Positions 1 to 7,937 of a DNA stretch of 64,000 nt are shown one piece after another. A program made the position numbers and the translations under genes. The notes under the pieces were generated by a model that was given only the letters and a program-made list of their open reading frames with translations, did not search any database and was not told the origin of the DNA. Numbering within the stretch: position 1 is the first letter of the stretch; each line of letters begins with the position of its first letter. The DNA comes from Mesobaculum littorinae (lineage in GTDB: Bacteria; Pseudomonadota; Alphaproteobacteria; Rhodobacterales; Rhodobacteraceae), in assembly GCF_004011175.1 (NCBI RefSeq), contig NZ_RQXX01000003.1, positions 310,001 through 374,000 on the forward strand. The letters are read 5' to 3'.

Positions 1-80
1 GTTGATGAAGCGGCATATAGCACCGCCTGCGAAAAACAAAACGGTAGCGTAAAGTTTTTTTGGGAAGTCACGGAGGACGC

Positions 81-737
81 ATGGCGCGCGACAGAAAGCC
101 CGTGAAGTCAAAGGGCGGCAGACCATCGCGGGAGCAGGCTGCGGAGATCAACGGGCGCATCCTGTCCGCCGCGACAACATTGTTTCTTAAGCGCGGCGTC
201 GACGGTACCAGCCTGGAGGCCATCGCGGCTGCCGCGCAGATCGGAAAGCCCACGCTCTACGCGCGGTATCCGGACAAGTCCGCCCTGTTCGCCGCCGTCA
301 TCCGTGCGCAGGTTGATGCCGCCATGCCCCCCATCACGGGTGTGGCCGAGACGGCCACGCCCGCGGCGCGGCTTCGCCAGGTCGGGCGGGCCGTGATCGA
401 GGGCGCCATGAAGCCCGTGCCGCTGGGGCTCATGCGGCTTTATATCGCCGAGGCCCCGAGGCACGGCGCGCTCATCCGCGAGGTCGACCGCCTGGGACGA
501 CAGGCCGCTCTGGAGGCGATCGCGGGTGCCTTGGCCGGAGCGGGCGGGGCCGATGCCATCGACCGCGCGCACGTCGTTGCGGCCCATTTCCTCGACATGG
601 TCTTCGTGCCGCACCAGATGCGGGCGCTGCTGGGCGATGTCCCGGACGAGGCCGACCCCCTGCACCCGACCCTCGATGCACGTATCGAGACCGCGATTGC
701 GGCTTTTAAGACGATGCACCTTCTGCCTGCCGAATAG
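81..737 (+). CDS. TetR-family transcriptional regulator
   Basis: This encodes a 218-residue TetR/AcrR-type DNA-binding repressor. The N-terminal third holds the helix-turn-helix, with the typical run IGKPTLYARYPDKSALF near residues 52-68. The C-terminal part is the variable ligand and dimerisation domain. I chose the ATG at 81 because a GGAGG lies five bases upstream (72-76); a TTG at 60 in the same frame has no such site. It converges with the NmrA-like gene that ends at 788. The ligand and target cannot be read from the sequence. The family is clear, the function is not. Confidence 0.9.
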   Translation: MARDRKPVKSKGGRPSREQAAEINGRILSAATTLFLKRGVDGTSLEAIAAAAQIGKPTLYARYPDKSALFAAVIRAQVDAAMPPITGVAETATPAARLRQVGRAVIEGAMKPVPLGLMRLYIAEAPRHGALIREVDRLGRQAALEAIAGALAGAGGADAIDRAHVVAAHFLDMVFVPHQMRALLGDVPDEADPLHPTLDARIETAIAAFKTMHLLPAE

Positions 738-787
738 CCCCGAGGCGGCAGTCCTCGGGACACAGAAGGGCGGAGGGGCCTTATGGC

Positions 788-1651
788 TCAGGCAGCTTTG
801 ACGAACTGCGCCCGATAGTCTGACGCGAACTGCTCGAAATCGTGAGGTGGCACCCCGGTGAGCCGCTCGACCTCGGATGTCGGATCGACGGCATGGTGGC
901 CGGCGACCACGTCAGCGAACTGGACGGCAAGCCCCTTGGCCATCCATTGCGAAGTGCCGACCGCCCTCATCAATCCCCAGAAGGCGGATTTCGGCAAGTT
1001 GACGAACCTCACCTTGCGGCCGAGCACATCGCTCAGACGGCGGCTGATGTCGCGCATGTCCAGAGCTTCGGGTCCGGTGAGGAAGTATGTCGCCTTGTCA
1101 TGGCCGCCTTCGGTCAAAACCGTCACGGCCACCCGGGCGACGTCGCGTGTATCGACCCAGGAGGCGCATCCCTTGCCCGACGTCTGCGGCAGGACCCCCT
1201 TCGAGATAGGGTCTTTGAACCACAGGAGATTCTGCATGTAGGCGGTGGGTCTGAGGATGGTCCACCGAAGACCCGACGCGCGAAGATGATGGTCGATATG
1301 GGCATGGGCCTGTGCCCACGGCACTGGCGTGCGCAGGTTGCTGTCTGAGGCTGAAATCTTGACGATCCGACTGACACCCGCCGCCTTGGCCGCGTCTATG
1401 GCGCGAATTTCGCGGTCGGTCTGATCGGGGGACGGACCCGAGAGAAGCAACATCGACTCGCACCCCTCCATCGCGCCGGTCAGCGTATCGGGCCTGTCGA
1501 AGTCGCCCAGAACCGCATCGATGCCCTTTTCCCGAAAGGCGTTGATCTGTTCTTGCTTGCGGCACATGGCCCTGAAGGGGGTGCCTGCATCGTGCAGCAA
1601 ACGGCAGACTTCGCCGCCGATATCGCCGGTGGCTCCTGTCACGAGTATCAT
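788..1651 (-). CDS. NmrA-like NAD(P)-binding oxidoreductase (atypical SDR)
   Basis: This 287-residue protein starts with the Rossmann glycine motif VTGATGDIGG and keeps the layout of the NmrA/HSCARG and quinone oxidoreductase-like atypical short-chain dehydrogenases. It probably binds NADP(H) as a redox sensor or reductase; the substrate is unknown. Its start overlaps the stop of the upstream MarR gene by four bases (ATGA), so the two are probably translated together. That makes it a likely target of, or partner to, the MarR regulator. Confidence 0.88.
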   Translation of the reverse strand: MILVTGATGDIGGEVCRLLHDAGTPFRAMCRKQEQINAFREKGIDAVLGDFDRPDTLTGAMEGCESMLLLSGPSPDQTDREIRAIDAAKAAGVSRIVKISASDSNLRTPVPWAQAHAHIDHHLRASGLRWTILRPTAYMQNLLWFKDPISKGVLPQTSGKGCASWVDTRDVARVAVTVLTEGGHDKATYFLTGPEALDMRDISRRLSDVLGRKVRFVNLPKSAFWGLMRAVGTSQWMAKGLAVQFADVVAGHHAVDPTSEVERLTGVPPHDFEQFASDYRAQFVKAA

Positions 1652-2154
1652 TCGTTCGCTTCCTTGTTCATGTGGTATTCGGCCGAGTCACCGTCGGCAC
1701 TGCGACGCTCGAGCTCTTCGGCAAGGACGTCGCGGACCTGCTGAAGCGTCACGACGGCGTCGCGAATGCGGCGGCTGCCGACGCGGCCGGCTATCGCTGC
1801 GTCGATCGGCTCGGCCGCCTGTTCTGCCAGGGCAACCGCTTCCCGCCCCGCATCCGTCAGAACGACGAGCTTTGCCCGCCTGTGGTGCGGGTTTGCCGTG
1901 AAGGCGACAAGACCGCGCTCGGCCAGCAAATCCACGCTGCGTTGCACGGCCTGACGGGTCAGCCCCATGTTGCGCGCGATCGAGGCGGTTGGCAGGGGCT
2001 CGGGTGTGTATCTGAGCGCGCCGAGCACCTGCCAACCTGCGCTGGTCAGGCCCAGATGCGCGACGATCGCGTTGCCCGAAGCGATCAGCTGGCCGTTCAC
2101 GGCGAACACCGCCAATGCCAACTCGCGCACATCGATCCCCGGCGTCATGGACAT
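1648..2154 (-). CDS. MarR-family transcriptional regulator
   Basis: This is a winged-helix MarR regulator of about 168 residues. The centre shows the family pattern (TASIARNMGLTRQAVQRSVD, then a wing with NPHHRRAKLVVLTDAG). I prefer the ATG at 2154, preceded by a G-rich ribosome site, over an upstream TTG at 2169. It overlaps and precedes the NmrA-like oxidoreductase gene, which suggests it controls that gene in response to a small molecule. Two short palindromes lie just upstream of its start and could be its own operator. Confidence 0.9.
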   Translation of the reverse strand: MSMTPGIDVRELALAVFAVNGQLIASGNAIVAHLGLTSAGWQVLGALRYTPEPLPTASIARNMGLTRQAVQRSVDLLAERGLVAFTANPHHRRAKLVVLTDAGREAVALAEQAAEPIDAAIAGRVGSRRIRDAVVTLQQVRDVLAEELERRSADGDSAEYHMNKEANE

Positions 2155-2163
2155 GCAACCCCC

Positions 2164-2184
2164 TGTCAAAATGACAACATGTTG
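2164..2184. promoter_or_regulatory. Candidate MarR operator (two adjacent palindromes)
   Basis: TGTCA-AAA-TGACA (2164-2176) overlaps the perfect palindrome CAACATGTTG (2175-2184). Both lie 10-30 bases upstream of the chosen marR start. MarR proteins usually bind such palindromes and repress themselves, so autoregulation is a fair inference. Confidence 0.4.
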
Positions 2185-3011
2185 CCAAACTAGCGCCGTT
2201 GGGAATTGTTCAAGTCACAGGAAGTCTCGCGCTCGAGAGATTTTCCCGAGATCAGTCGCAGAGCTGCGATGCACGGGTGCTGCAATCGAGTGCCGGCGGC
2301 GAGATCGCCGACACGACTAGACCCGAGATCGCGCTCAAGACGGCGTCACCGGAGCCAGGAGATGGCCACGCAGCTACGTCCCGGAAAGGTGTTCCTCGTT
2401 GTCGATCGCGCCGGACGTCCACCAAAACCGCGTCGGGATGTGCGGAGCCATTTACGCTACTACGGAGGACGCCGAACGATACTTATAGCTTGGTCGGCGG
2501 AAGACCGGTTTTCGGCTCTGCCGCCGCAAAGCTATCGGTCCACCTACCGCCTTCCTTTCACGCGCTGTAGGCGCGCGCGTAAGCTTTCGTACCGCCCCTT
2601 ATATTTTCAGTGAGTTAAAGCGGCGATTGCACGCAAAGCTTTTCGTCAACTGAGCACGTAGTTTTTCGTGCAAATCATTCCGCGAAGTTGTTTCGCTTGA
2701 GAAGCTACCGCACCGATATTCTAACTTTTTCACAGAGCATGTGAAGCTGGAAACATCGAGTTCAAGAATTACCGTTCATGGCAAGCTTCGCGAGAGAGGC
2801 GCTGTGCTGCCGGTAGTCGTCTGCGGAATTTCTAAAGGCGGGCCAGGACACTTTGGTTCTCAGCCGCATGCGGCTGATCCGATCGAGGCTCTTCCCGTCT
2901 ATCTTTCTGGGACATTTGACCAACCATCTTTCGCGCACTGACTTGAGCAAGCTTTCTTGAAGCTTGCCAGATCTGATTGTCGCCGGCATTTCGCAGTCGG
3001 GACGCGAAGCC
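2185..3011. other. Gene-poor left margin of the accessory island
   Basis: I see no convincing gene here. The only candidate is a plus-strand frame at 2362-2613 (83 residues), listed separately. A minus-strand frame at 2762-3106 overlaps the antitoxin remnant and resembles nothing I know. Composition falls below that of the flanking backbone from about 2600 onward, in keeping with acquired or decayed DNA. Confidence 0.5.
2362..2613 (+). CDS. Possible small hypothetical protein
   Basis: An 83-residue frame starts with ATG after a GGAG-like sequence. It is basic, rich in Arg and Tyr, and has no motif I recognise. It stands alone between the MarR gene and a decayed toxin-antitoxin locus. It could equally be a chance frame or a piece of a decayed gene. 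Confidence 0.25.
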   Translation: MATQLRPGKVFLVVDRAGRPPKPRRDVRSHLRYYGGRRTILIAWSAEDRFSALPPQSYRSTYRLPFTRCRRARKLSYRPLYFQ

Positions 3012-3214
3012 ATGGCACAGCTCAAGTTTGAAACATCGATGATGCGATTGCAGTTGCCCTGAAAAAGCACGAGATAAAATCTGGTCGTTCTACCGAGGCA
3101 GAACACGATAAGATCCTCGAGCAGGCGCTGCGCTTCGGGCAGAACCCCGACTTCTGGTCAGAGGCGCGCCAACGTCGCGTGAACTCAATCCTTAGCGCGC
3201 CATCTCCCGCATAG
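3012..3214 (+). pseudogene. Frameshifted FitA/VapB-like antitoxin remnant
   Basis: The start reads MAQLK from the ATG at 3012. After 3029 the protein continues only in another frame, as NIDDAIAVALKKHEIKSGRS followed by TEAEHDKILEQALRFG, and ends with TAG at 3212-3214. This matches the ribbon-helix-helix FitA antitoxins (MAQLxVxNIDDA...GRSxEAEHRxIL). A frameshift and an in-frame TGA at 3029 break it. It lies directly upstream of a PIN-toxin fragment in the usual antitoxin-toxin order. The family is inferred from motif memory, but the two-frame continuity is visible in the sequence. Confidence 0.65.
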
Positions 3215-3234
3215 TTTCTCCGCAAGAACCGGGA

Positions 3235-3441
3235 GTGAGATCAGGTACGACGATAGGTGGGGAGGGCTTTGTTATCGACGCGTCCGTCGCGATGGAATGG
3301 ATCATCGACGAGGAAGACAGCGACGAGACGGAACTTCTTCGGGGCAATGACATAGTCGCTTCGCCTCTTCACCGGATCGAGGCTGGAAGCGTGCTCCGTG
3401 CCATCGCCACCCGGAAGACCGTCTCCGGCGGGCATGCCCTC
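3235..3441 (+). pseudogene. Truncated PIN-domain (VapC/FitB-like) toxin
   Basis: From the GTG at 3235 the frame reaches FVIDASVAMEWIIDEEDSDE, the first acidic motif of PIN-domain RNases, then about 35 more family-like residues up to SGGHAL. The similarity stops at about 3440, where an unrelated sequence begins; the frame runs on to 3696 as antisense of the next gene. About half of the usual 130 residues are missing, including the C-terminal acidic residues, so it should be inactive. The break coincides with the candidate left end of the Tn7-like element at 3442. Confidence 0.65.
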
Positions 3442-3472
3442 TGTAGTGCATTGAGAAATCAGATTTACAATC
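3442..3472. repeat. Candidate left end of the Tn7-like element
   Basis: The sequence from 3442 starts TGTAGT and contains TTTACAA, followed by AATTCT, in the first 40 bases. The inverted sequence ending at 13630 also begins TGTAGT and contains TTTACAA followed by AATTCT. It starts exactly where PIN-toxin homology stops and 31 bases from the stop of the two-TM gene. The flanking five bases (CCCTC against CTTTT at 13631) do not match, so no target duplication supports it. Confidence 0.3.
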
Positions 3473-4843
3473 TCAATTCTCTGAACTCGATGGATCGCCT
3501 TCACCATGGTTATGCATTAAGTACTCCGATATATGGCTCGATCGCGCCTGCCTACGTGCTGCTTCCCAAACCTCATCAATATCTTCGCTATAGGTTCGGC
3601 TCTGGTCCAACCTTATTCCGAGAAGCTGAACTCTGCGCTCAGCACCAGAGTCCTGCAAGTATCCGTCGATCGCCCCTCGCTCAGATTTTGTTTTGAAGTT
3701 GTAGACACAAATTCCCTTTCGGCTTGAGTCTAACGACCTGTACTCCAAGAACATTTTCTGCTCTGTATACGAAACCTTGTCGGCTTTATGAGAAAAGTGC
3801 TCGATGGCCGGCTCCTGATTGCCATACTTTCGAAGCCACTGTGCGCGCCCTTCGATCTCCGCCCCATTCTCCTTGAATGAGATTCTGAATAAAGACTCGG
3901 ATATCATTTTAGCGGGATGCTTGCTCCCCTCTGAATCCCCAGATATAACTCCGATGCAGTACCACCACCCGCTCCTGTCAGACATGTTCGAGAGTCTGAG
4001 ATAGTTTTCATGGCCATACTCTATGTTGAAGTCAGGCTGAATTTTATACTGACTCAACAAGTTAAAAAGCCGCTCAAACATTTCGATTATGTTCGGGTCA
4101 ACTGATCTAAAAAGCTTATGGTGGGTTGTAACGTCAGAGTGCATCCAGCCGAACACAACCTCACTTCTCTGAGAGAAGGAATCATAGTAAATCAACGTGA
4201 AATTAAGTGTTGGAATGTTGTGCCGAATGACCCTCAAGACATGACGTGCAGACGCCTTAGGCTTCATGAAGTCAGATTTATTTAGTTCGAGAAATCTTGG
4301 GCCAAAAACTTCGTTGTACGAGACAATATCAATCCAGGTTCGCGTGGTACCAGCCGCCTCCGCCTCAAAAAATGCTTTATAACACTTCAATGCGGCCTGG
4401 TCTTTAGCGTTTGGATTTCCACTTGCAGTTCGAAAGCTCACAAATGTATTACGAACCTCAATTGCAAGGGATATTCTATTCTCAATATGGCGCTCAAAAG
4501 CTGCTTGACTACCGAAGGCCGTAACATCAGATCTGCCTTCGATCGCAGCCATGATCTGGTCATGGCTTTCAGTCATCGAGTTACGGCTTACCCAACCTGA
4601 AATAGAGGACGCAATATTGTCGGCAATGAATGTTAGAAGAAGTGTTAGCGCCAGGACTCCAAGATTATAGGCCTGCCTGTCTTCACTCGAGATCCCGAAC
4701 AATTCTTCGGGCTGGATGATAAAGTATGCCGCCGCTAAAAATATCGACAGAAGCACAAAAATCCGTGCAGCCAGTTCGAAGGCAAAGATTTTTCCAGATT
4801 GCGGCTTCAGCGCGCTTCGCGGGGGCTCCTTGAAGTTAGGCAT
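3473..4843 (-). CDS. Membrane protein: two TM helices plus beta-rich C-terminal domain
   Basis: This protein has 456 residues from the ATG at 4843, which has GGAG five bases upstream; a TTG at 4903 is the alternative. Residues about 19-43 and 60-82 are hydrophobic helices. The middle (about 120-290) is mixed alpha/beta. The C-terminal 130 residues start with SGWWYCIGV and are rich in alternating strand-like segments. Two N-terminal TM helices followed by a beta-rich barrel recall Cap15-type CBASS effectors, but no cyclase gene is nearby and I cannot align the two. The DNA is much more AT-rich than the backbone. I do not assign a function; a defence or cell-envelope effector role is inference from layout and neighbours. 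Confidence 0.7.
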   Translation of the reverse strand: MPNFKEPPRSALKPQSGKIFAFELAARIFVLLSIFLAAAYFIIQPEELFGISSEDRQAYNLGVLALTLLLTFIADNIASSISGWVSRNSMTESHDQIMAAIEGRSDVTAFGSQAAFERHIENRISLAIEVRNTFVSFRTASGNPNAKDQAALKCYKAFFEAEAAGTTRTWIDIVSYNEVFGPRFLELNKSDFMKPKASARHVLRVIRHNIPTLNFTLIYYDSFSQRSEVVFGWMHSDVTTHHKLFRSVDPNIIEMFERLFNLLSQYKIQPDFNIEYGHENYLRLSNMSDRSGWWYCIGVISGDSEGSKHPAKMISESLFRISFKENGAEIEGRAQWLRKYGNQEPAIEHFSHKADKVSYTEQKMFLEYRSLDSSRKGICVYNFKTKSERGAIDGYLQDSGAERRVQLLGIRLDQSRTYSEDIDEVWEAARRQARSSHISEYLMHNHGEGDPSSSEN

Positions 4844-5307
4844 GTCGACTCCATAAAATTTCACCAATAAATCGTAGTAGTCAGCGCTGCCTAAAATCAA
4901 CAAAAACTTTATGCTTGTTTCAATTTTTGTCCCTCATGACAGTCGTTCGACGAGGCACGGCCTACCGGCCTACTGCTTTCCAGAAAATTCAATAAGCTCA
5001 TTTTTGCCCAATCCGCGGAAAAGTTATTTGAATCGTAGCCTTGCTGCATGCCCGAATCCAATTAGCCACCTTGTGCGCGCGCTGTCGATTTGCTTTGCCG
5101 GCTACACCGAAAATCTTTTTTTACATCGATCTCTTCGGCCTATTCCTACTGTGCACGGACTTTGCGGATTTAGGCAGTGGAACCGTTCTCGCCGCCCTTC
5201 TCAACCTTATATAAGGGCGAGAGTTTTTTCGTAAGGCCGCCGACGCGAACGTTGAGAGCATCGGCTTTTTTGGAAGGCTCGCACTCGTAGCTTGGTTGGC
5301 ACCCATG
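4844..5307. other. AT-rich intergenic region
   Basis: I find no supported gene here. It probably holds the promoter of the two-TM gene on the minus strand and the 3' end of the kptA transcript. A hairpin with a T run, and a perfect 12-base palindrome, lie at 5187-5229. Confidence 0.5.
5187..5229 (+). terminator. Terminator-like hairpin with internal palindrome
   Basis: TCTCGCC...GGGCGAGA can pair with one bulge, enclosing the perfect palindrome CCTTATATAAGG (5205-5216), and is followed by TTTTTT. It reads as a terminator on the plus strand, but I see no plus-strand gene ending here. It could end a small RNA or be a binding site. Confidence 0.35.
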
Positions 5308-5838
5308 TTAGGGAACGCCAAACCCTAAGTATCCGGCCGGAACCCGATCGGTGAGCCAAACGCCGTTGTCTGCCCTGAAAAACAGGTGCCCGTCTGTATG
5401 CATCGCCTCAGCATCTACGCGAAGGACCACCGGTTTGCCATGCCTGCGCCCGACCCGCACAGCAATCTCAACTTCATGCGACAAGTGAACCTGTCGGCGT
5501 GATCCTGGGTAGAGCCCTTCAGCAAAAATCTCGTCGAGGCTCTGCGCAGCCGTTCCATGATAAAGGTAGGGGGAAGGTACGAGGACCGGCAGCTCGAGAT
5601 CTACATTGATCGAATGCCCCTGAGCGGCGCGGATCTTGCCATCTCGGATCGTAAATCTCTGCTTGTCATTGTCGCGGACGATCTCTTCGAGGCGCTCTCT
5701 GGTCATCCTTTGGCCCACGGCTTTCATCTTGCGCAATAGCTCTTCGACCCTGACCCAACCGCCCTTTTCGATTTTCAAACCGATCAAGCCGGGTTCATGA
5801 CGCAAAACGCGTGAAAGGAACTTGCTCTCGCGGCTCAT
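5308..5838 (-). CDS. kptA: RNA 2'-phosphotransferase (Tpt1/KptA family)
   Basis: This 176-residue protein is full length for the family. It removes an internal 2'-phosphate from RNA using NAD+, giving ADP-ribose 1'',2''-cyclic phosphate. Visible motifs are LSRVLRHEP near the N-terminus, IRAAQGHS at about residues 69-76, LYHGTA at about 92-97, VHLS at about 117-120, and NGVWLTDRVPAGYLGF near the C-terminus. It sits 36 bases downstream of a small membrane protein gene that overlaps tniQ, so it is probably the last gene of the transposition operon, that is, cargo. Its bacterial role is unclear; repair of RNA damaged during phage or toxin attack is inference. Confidence 0.93.
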   Translation of the reverse strand: MSRESKFLSRVLRHEPGLIGLKIEKGGWVRVEELLRKMKAVGQRMTRERLEEIVRDNDKQRFTIRDGKIRAAQGHSINVDLELPVLVPSPYLYHGTAAQSLDEIFAEGLYPGSRRQVHLSHEVEIAVRVGRRHGKPVVLRVDAEAMHTDGHLFFRADNGVWLTDRVPAGYLGFGVP

Positions 5839-5874
5839 TTCAGTAGCGACCGAATGATTGCGGATAGGGGCGCA

Positions 5875-6108
5875 TCAGAAATCATTTTGGCCCCGATAGT
5901 CCCGAATAAGCTCCAATCTCTCATGGGCGGACCCTGTAAGGGCAAGGTGAAGGTCTTGCCGCAACCTTGTATTCTCAGTCCTCAACCGATTGTCGACCCT
6001 GCGACGATCCAGAGCGCGGTTGAGCAAAGATGCGAGAACCGGGCCGCTCGCCATCCCGACGCTACCAGCGAAGACAAACGTCAGGATCGTTATCTCAGAG
6101 CAGTTCAA
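5875..6108 (-). CDS. Small membrane/coiled-coil protein overlapping tniQ
   Basis: A 77-residue frame starts with TTG at 6108, overlapping the tniQ stop by four bases (TTGA), and has AAGG about ten bases upstream. It encodes one hydrophobic helix (ITILTFVFAGSVGMASG...) and then a charged, heptad-like stretch (NRALDRRRVDNRLRTENTRL). This would be a single-pass protein with a coiled coil. It lies between tniQ and kptA in the same direction. I know no homologue. The overlap, spacing and sensible protein features make it a credible gene, but the TTG start lowers confidence. Confidence 0.5.
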   Translation of the reverse strand: MNCSEITILTFVFAGSVGMASGPVLASLLNRALDRRRVDNRLRTENTRLRQDLHLALTGSAHERLELIRDYRGQNDF

Positions 6109-7937
6109 ATGACCGCGCCTTTGCTCGAACTGCGACCGGCCCTGTGCAGCGACGCGCTCACCAGTTCCGCGAGTGGCACGAGGTGGCCGCGCCACGCCGC
6201 GCCCTCCTGCATCGCGCCGACAGTCTCAACTCCTCGCTCGGCGAGCACGCTCCTCAGCTTGCGCGACGAGGTCCCTGCATCCTTCGCGAGCGATGCCAGC
6301 GGCACAAAGCGCGCCTGAAACCGTGCCAGACACTCGTGCCCGATAATCCGGCCCTTTCCCGGGCCGTGCGTGTAGGTTTTGTGCTCAAGGAGACCAAGGT
6401 CGCACCAGTGAGCTATGCACTGATCTTTCCAACCCGTCATTCGGCCAACCTCTTGGATGGTTAGCCCGGGTCCGCGAAGGGTCCGTTGCAGGATGGCATC
6501 GATCTCAGTCCGATCGAACTGGAAAGCGGCCAGCTTGCCTGACGTGCTGCCGAGAGATGGCGAAAGCCGCCCATCGTGTATGGCTCGGATGACGGCAAGG
6601 ACGCCGGAACGGTCAGTCGTGAACCGAAGGTTGATATCCTTCAGTGAGACCTTCGAGCCATCTACCCGGACTGCACCTCTGCCAATTCGATCCAGCAGCG
6701 TCTGAGCGGCATCCAGATCGTGTGCGGCATCCACGAGCGGCGGCACGTTCGTGGCGACAACAGAAGCCAGAAAGCCGGCTTCCCACAAGAGCTCGTATTG
6801 CTTGCGCGACACGCCAAGAAATTCCCGAAAGGCGGACTTGTCGACGAACCGGGCCCTGTTCGCGCGGATGGTATCGACCGTTGTTCGGTGGATCATTGTA
6901 TGCCGGTGCCCGAAGCCGCGACTGTAGAGTTTTCCTTCGATGAGGTCTCTGGCGACCGCAGCAACGATCCGATCGGGACGGATGCCGATCACCCGTGCGG
7001 CTTCAGCAGAAGACATCCAGTCCCGATCGCTTTCGGACCCGGCGCCGGCAGCCCCAGTGTAAGCGCCGTCGAACTCCAAGCTGATGACGGTGCCGAGTTC
7101 AGTACGAAAATCATCATAAGCCTGGTCGCTGAACCGCATCAGGCGCTGATACCAGCGACCGAGGCGCTCCGGTGCAGTCGAAGCGCTCGGGTCCCCTCGT
7201 TGCAGTCTCTCTGAGGCATCTTGCTGAAACACCGAGGGCCAGTCGCACAGCACTCTCGCCGCAGCCGTGAGAAAGGCCCGAGCTTCCTCGATGGTCTTCG
7301 GCATCGTCGTCTTCCCGTGCTTCCCTGAGCTCGTCATCCTTCCAGATGCCGCCAGGAAGAATAGAAATTCACCGATGTCGCTCGGAGCTCGAAACGCTAA
7401 GGACGGAGGTAAGCAGGCCCTCATCGGGTGCATCTCGCCGCAGACGAGAGCGGATAGCACGGTATCTGCTTCAGTCGCCGCATCTTGCTCCAGATGAAGA
7501 AGCGAACACCCGCAGCCGCAGGTGTCGTAGCCTCCCTTGCCCGGAAGCAGCGTCTCGCAACACATCGGACACTGATCTTTCAGAACCAATTCGTGGACCG
7601 TGCAAGCGGTGACAAGAGAGTGCCGCCATGCCTGCTGATGGGGTCGGCCCTCGGCAATACAGGCGGGACACACGGGAGCACTGTGATGTCGCTCGAAGCG
7701 CCAGTTCAGAAGCGCCGTCTTCGACTTCCAGCGGGGACTGATCTGCGCAAGCGAGCCTGGCTCGATGCCAAGGTTCTCTTCTGCCAAGGCAAGGTCCTCG
7801 ATCATCCGGTGACCATAGCGGAGACCGGCTTGCCCCAGGAAATCCGATACGTCGGCCCAGAAGTCTATCTCAGCTGAACGCCGCAGAAAGCCGTCGAGGC
7901 TCTCGTTCTCCTGCGGCTTGATCTCTCCCTGGGTCAT
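6105..7937 (-). CDS. tniQ: TniQ/TnsD-family target-selection protein
   Basis: This 610-residue protein is the target-site selector of a Tn7-like transposon. The N-terminus shows the TniQ start ESLDGFLRRSAE and zinc ligands at about C90-x2-C93, C112-x2-H115, C123-x2-C126 and C140-x-C142. The long C-terminal part contains helix-turn-helix-like segments and presumably reads the attachment site, as TnsD does. The ATG at 7937 overlaps the tnsC stop (ATGA), which fixes the start over an upstream one at 7955. The length is nearer TnsD than the short TniQ of CRISPR-linked elements, which favours a sequence-specific chromosomal target. Confidence 0.92.
   Translation of the reverse strand: MTQGEIKPQENESLDGFLRRSAEIDFWADVSDFLGQAGLRYGHRMIEDLALAEENLGIEPGSLAQISPRWKSKTALLNWRFERHHSAPVCPACIAEGRPHQQAWRHSLVTACTVHELVLKDQCPMCCETLLPGKGGYDTCGCGCSLLHLEQDAATEADTVLSALVCGEMHPMRACLPPSLAFRAPSDIGEFLFFLAASGRMTSSGKHGKTTMPKTIEEARAFLTAAARVLCDWPSVFQQDASERLQRGDPSASTAPERLGRWYQRLMRFSDQAYDDFRTELGTVISLEFDGAYTGAAGAGSESDRDWMSSAEAARVIGIRPDRIVAAVARDLIEGKLYSRGFGHRHTMIHRTTVDTIRANRARFVDKSAFREFLGVSRKQYELLWEAGFLASVVATNVPPLVDAAHDLDAAQTLLDRIGRGAVRVDGSKVSLKDINLRFTTDRSGVLAVIRAIHDGRLSPSLGSTSGKLAAFQFDRTEIDAILQRTLRGPGLTIQEVGRMTGWKDQCIAHWCDLGLLEHKTYTHGPGKGRIIGHECLARFQARFVPLASLAKDAGTSSRKLRSVLAERGVETVGAMQEGAAWRGHLVPLAELVSASLHRAGRSSSKGAVI

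Noticed and set aside
739-759. Hairpin CCCGAGG...CCTCGGG between the TetR and NmrA genes as a terminator
   Set aside because: The stem is only seven pairs and no T run follows on either strand.
2762-3106. 114-codon minus-strand frame near the antitoxin remnant
   Set aside because: No start site or known motif. It overlaps the plus-strand antitoxin remnant, which is supported by family motifs.
3235-3696. A 153-residue intact toxin gene
   Set aside because: Only the first 65 or so residues look like a PIN domain. The rest is antisense to the two-TM gene and starts at the candidate transposon end.
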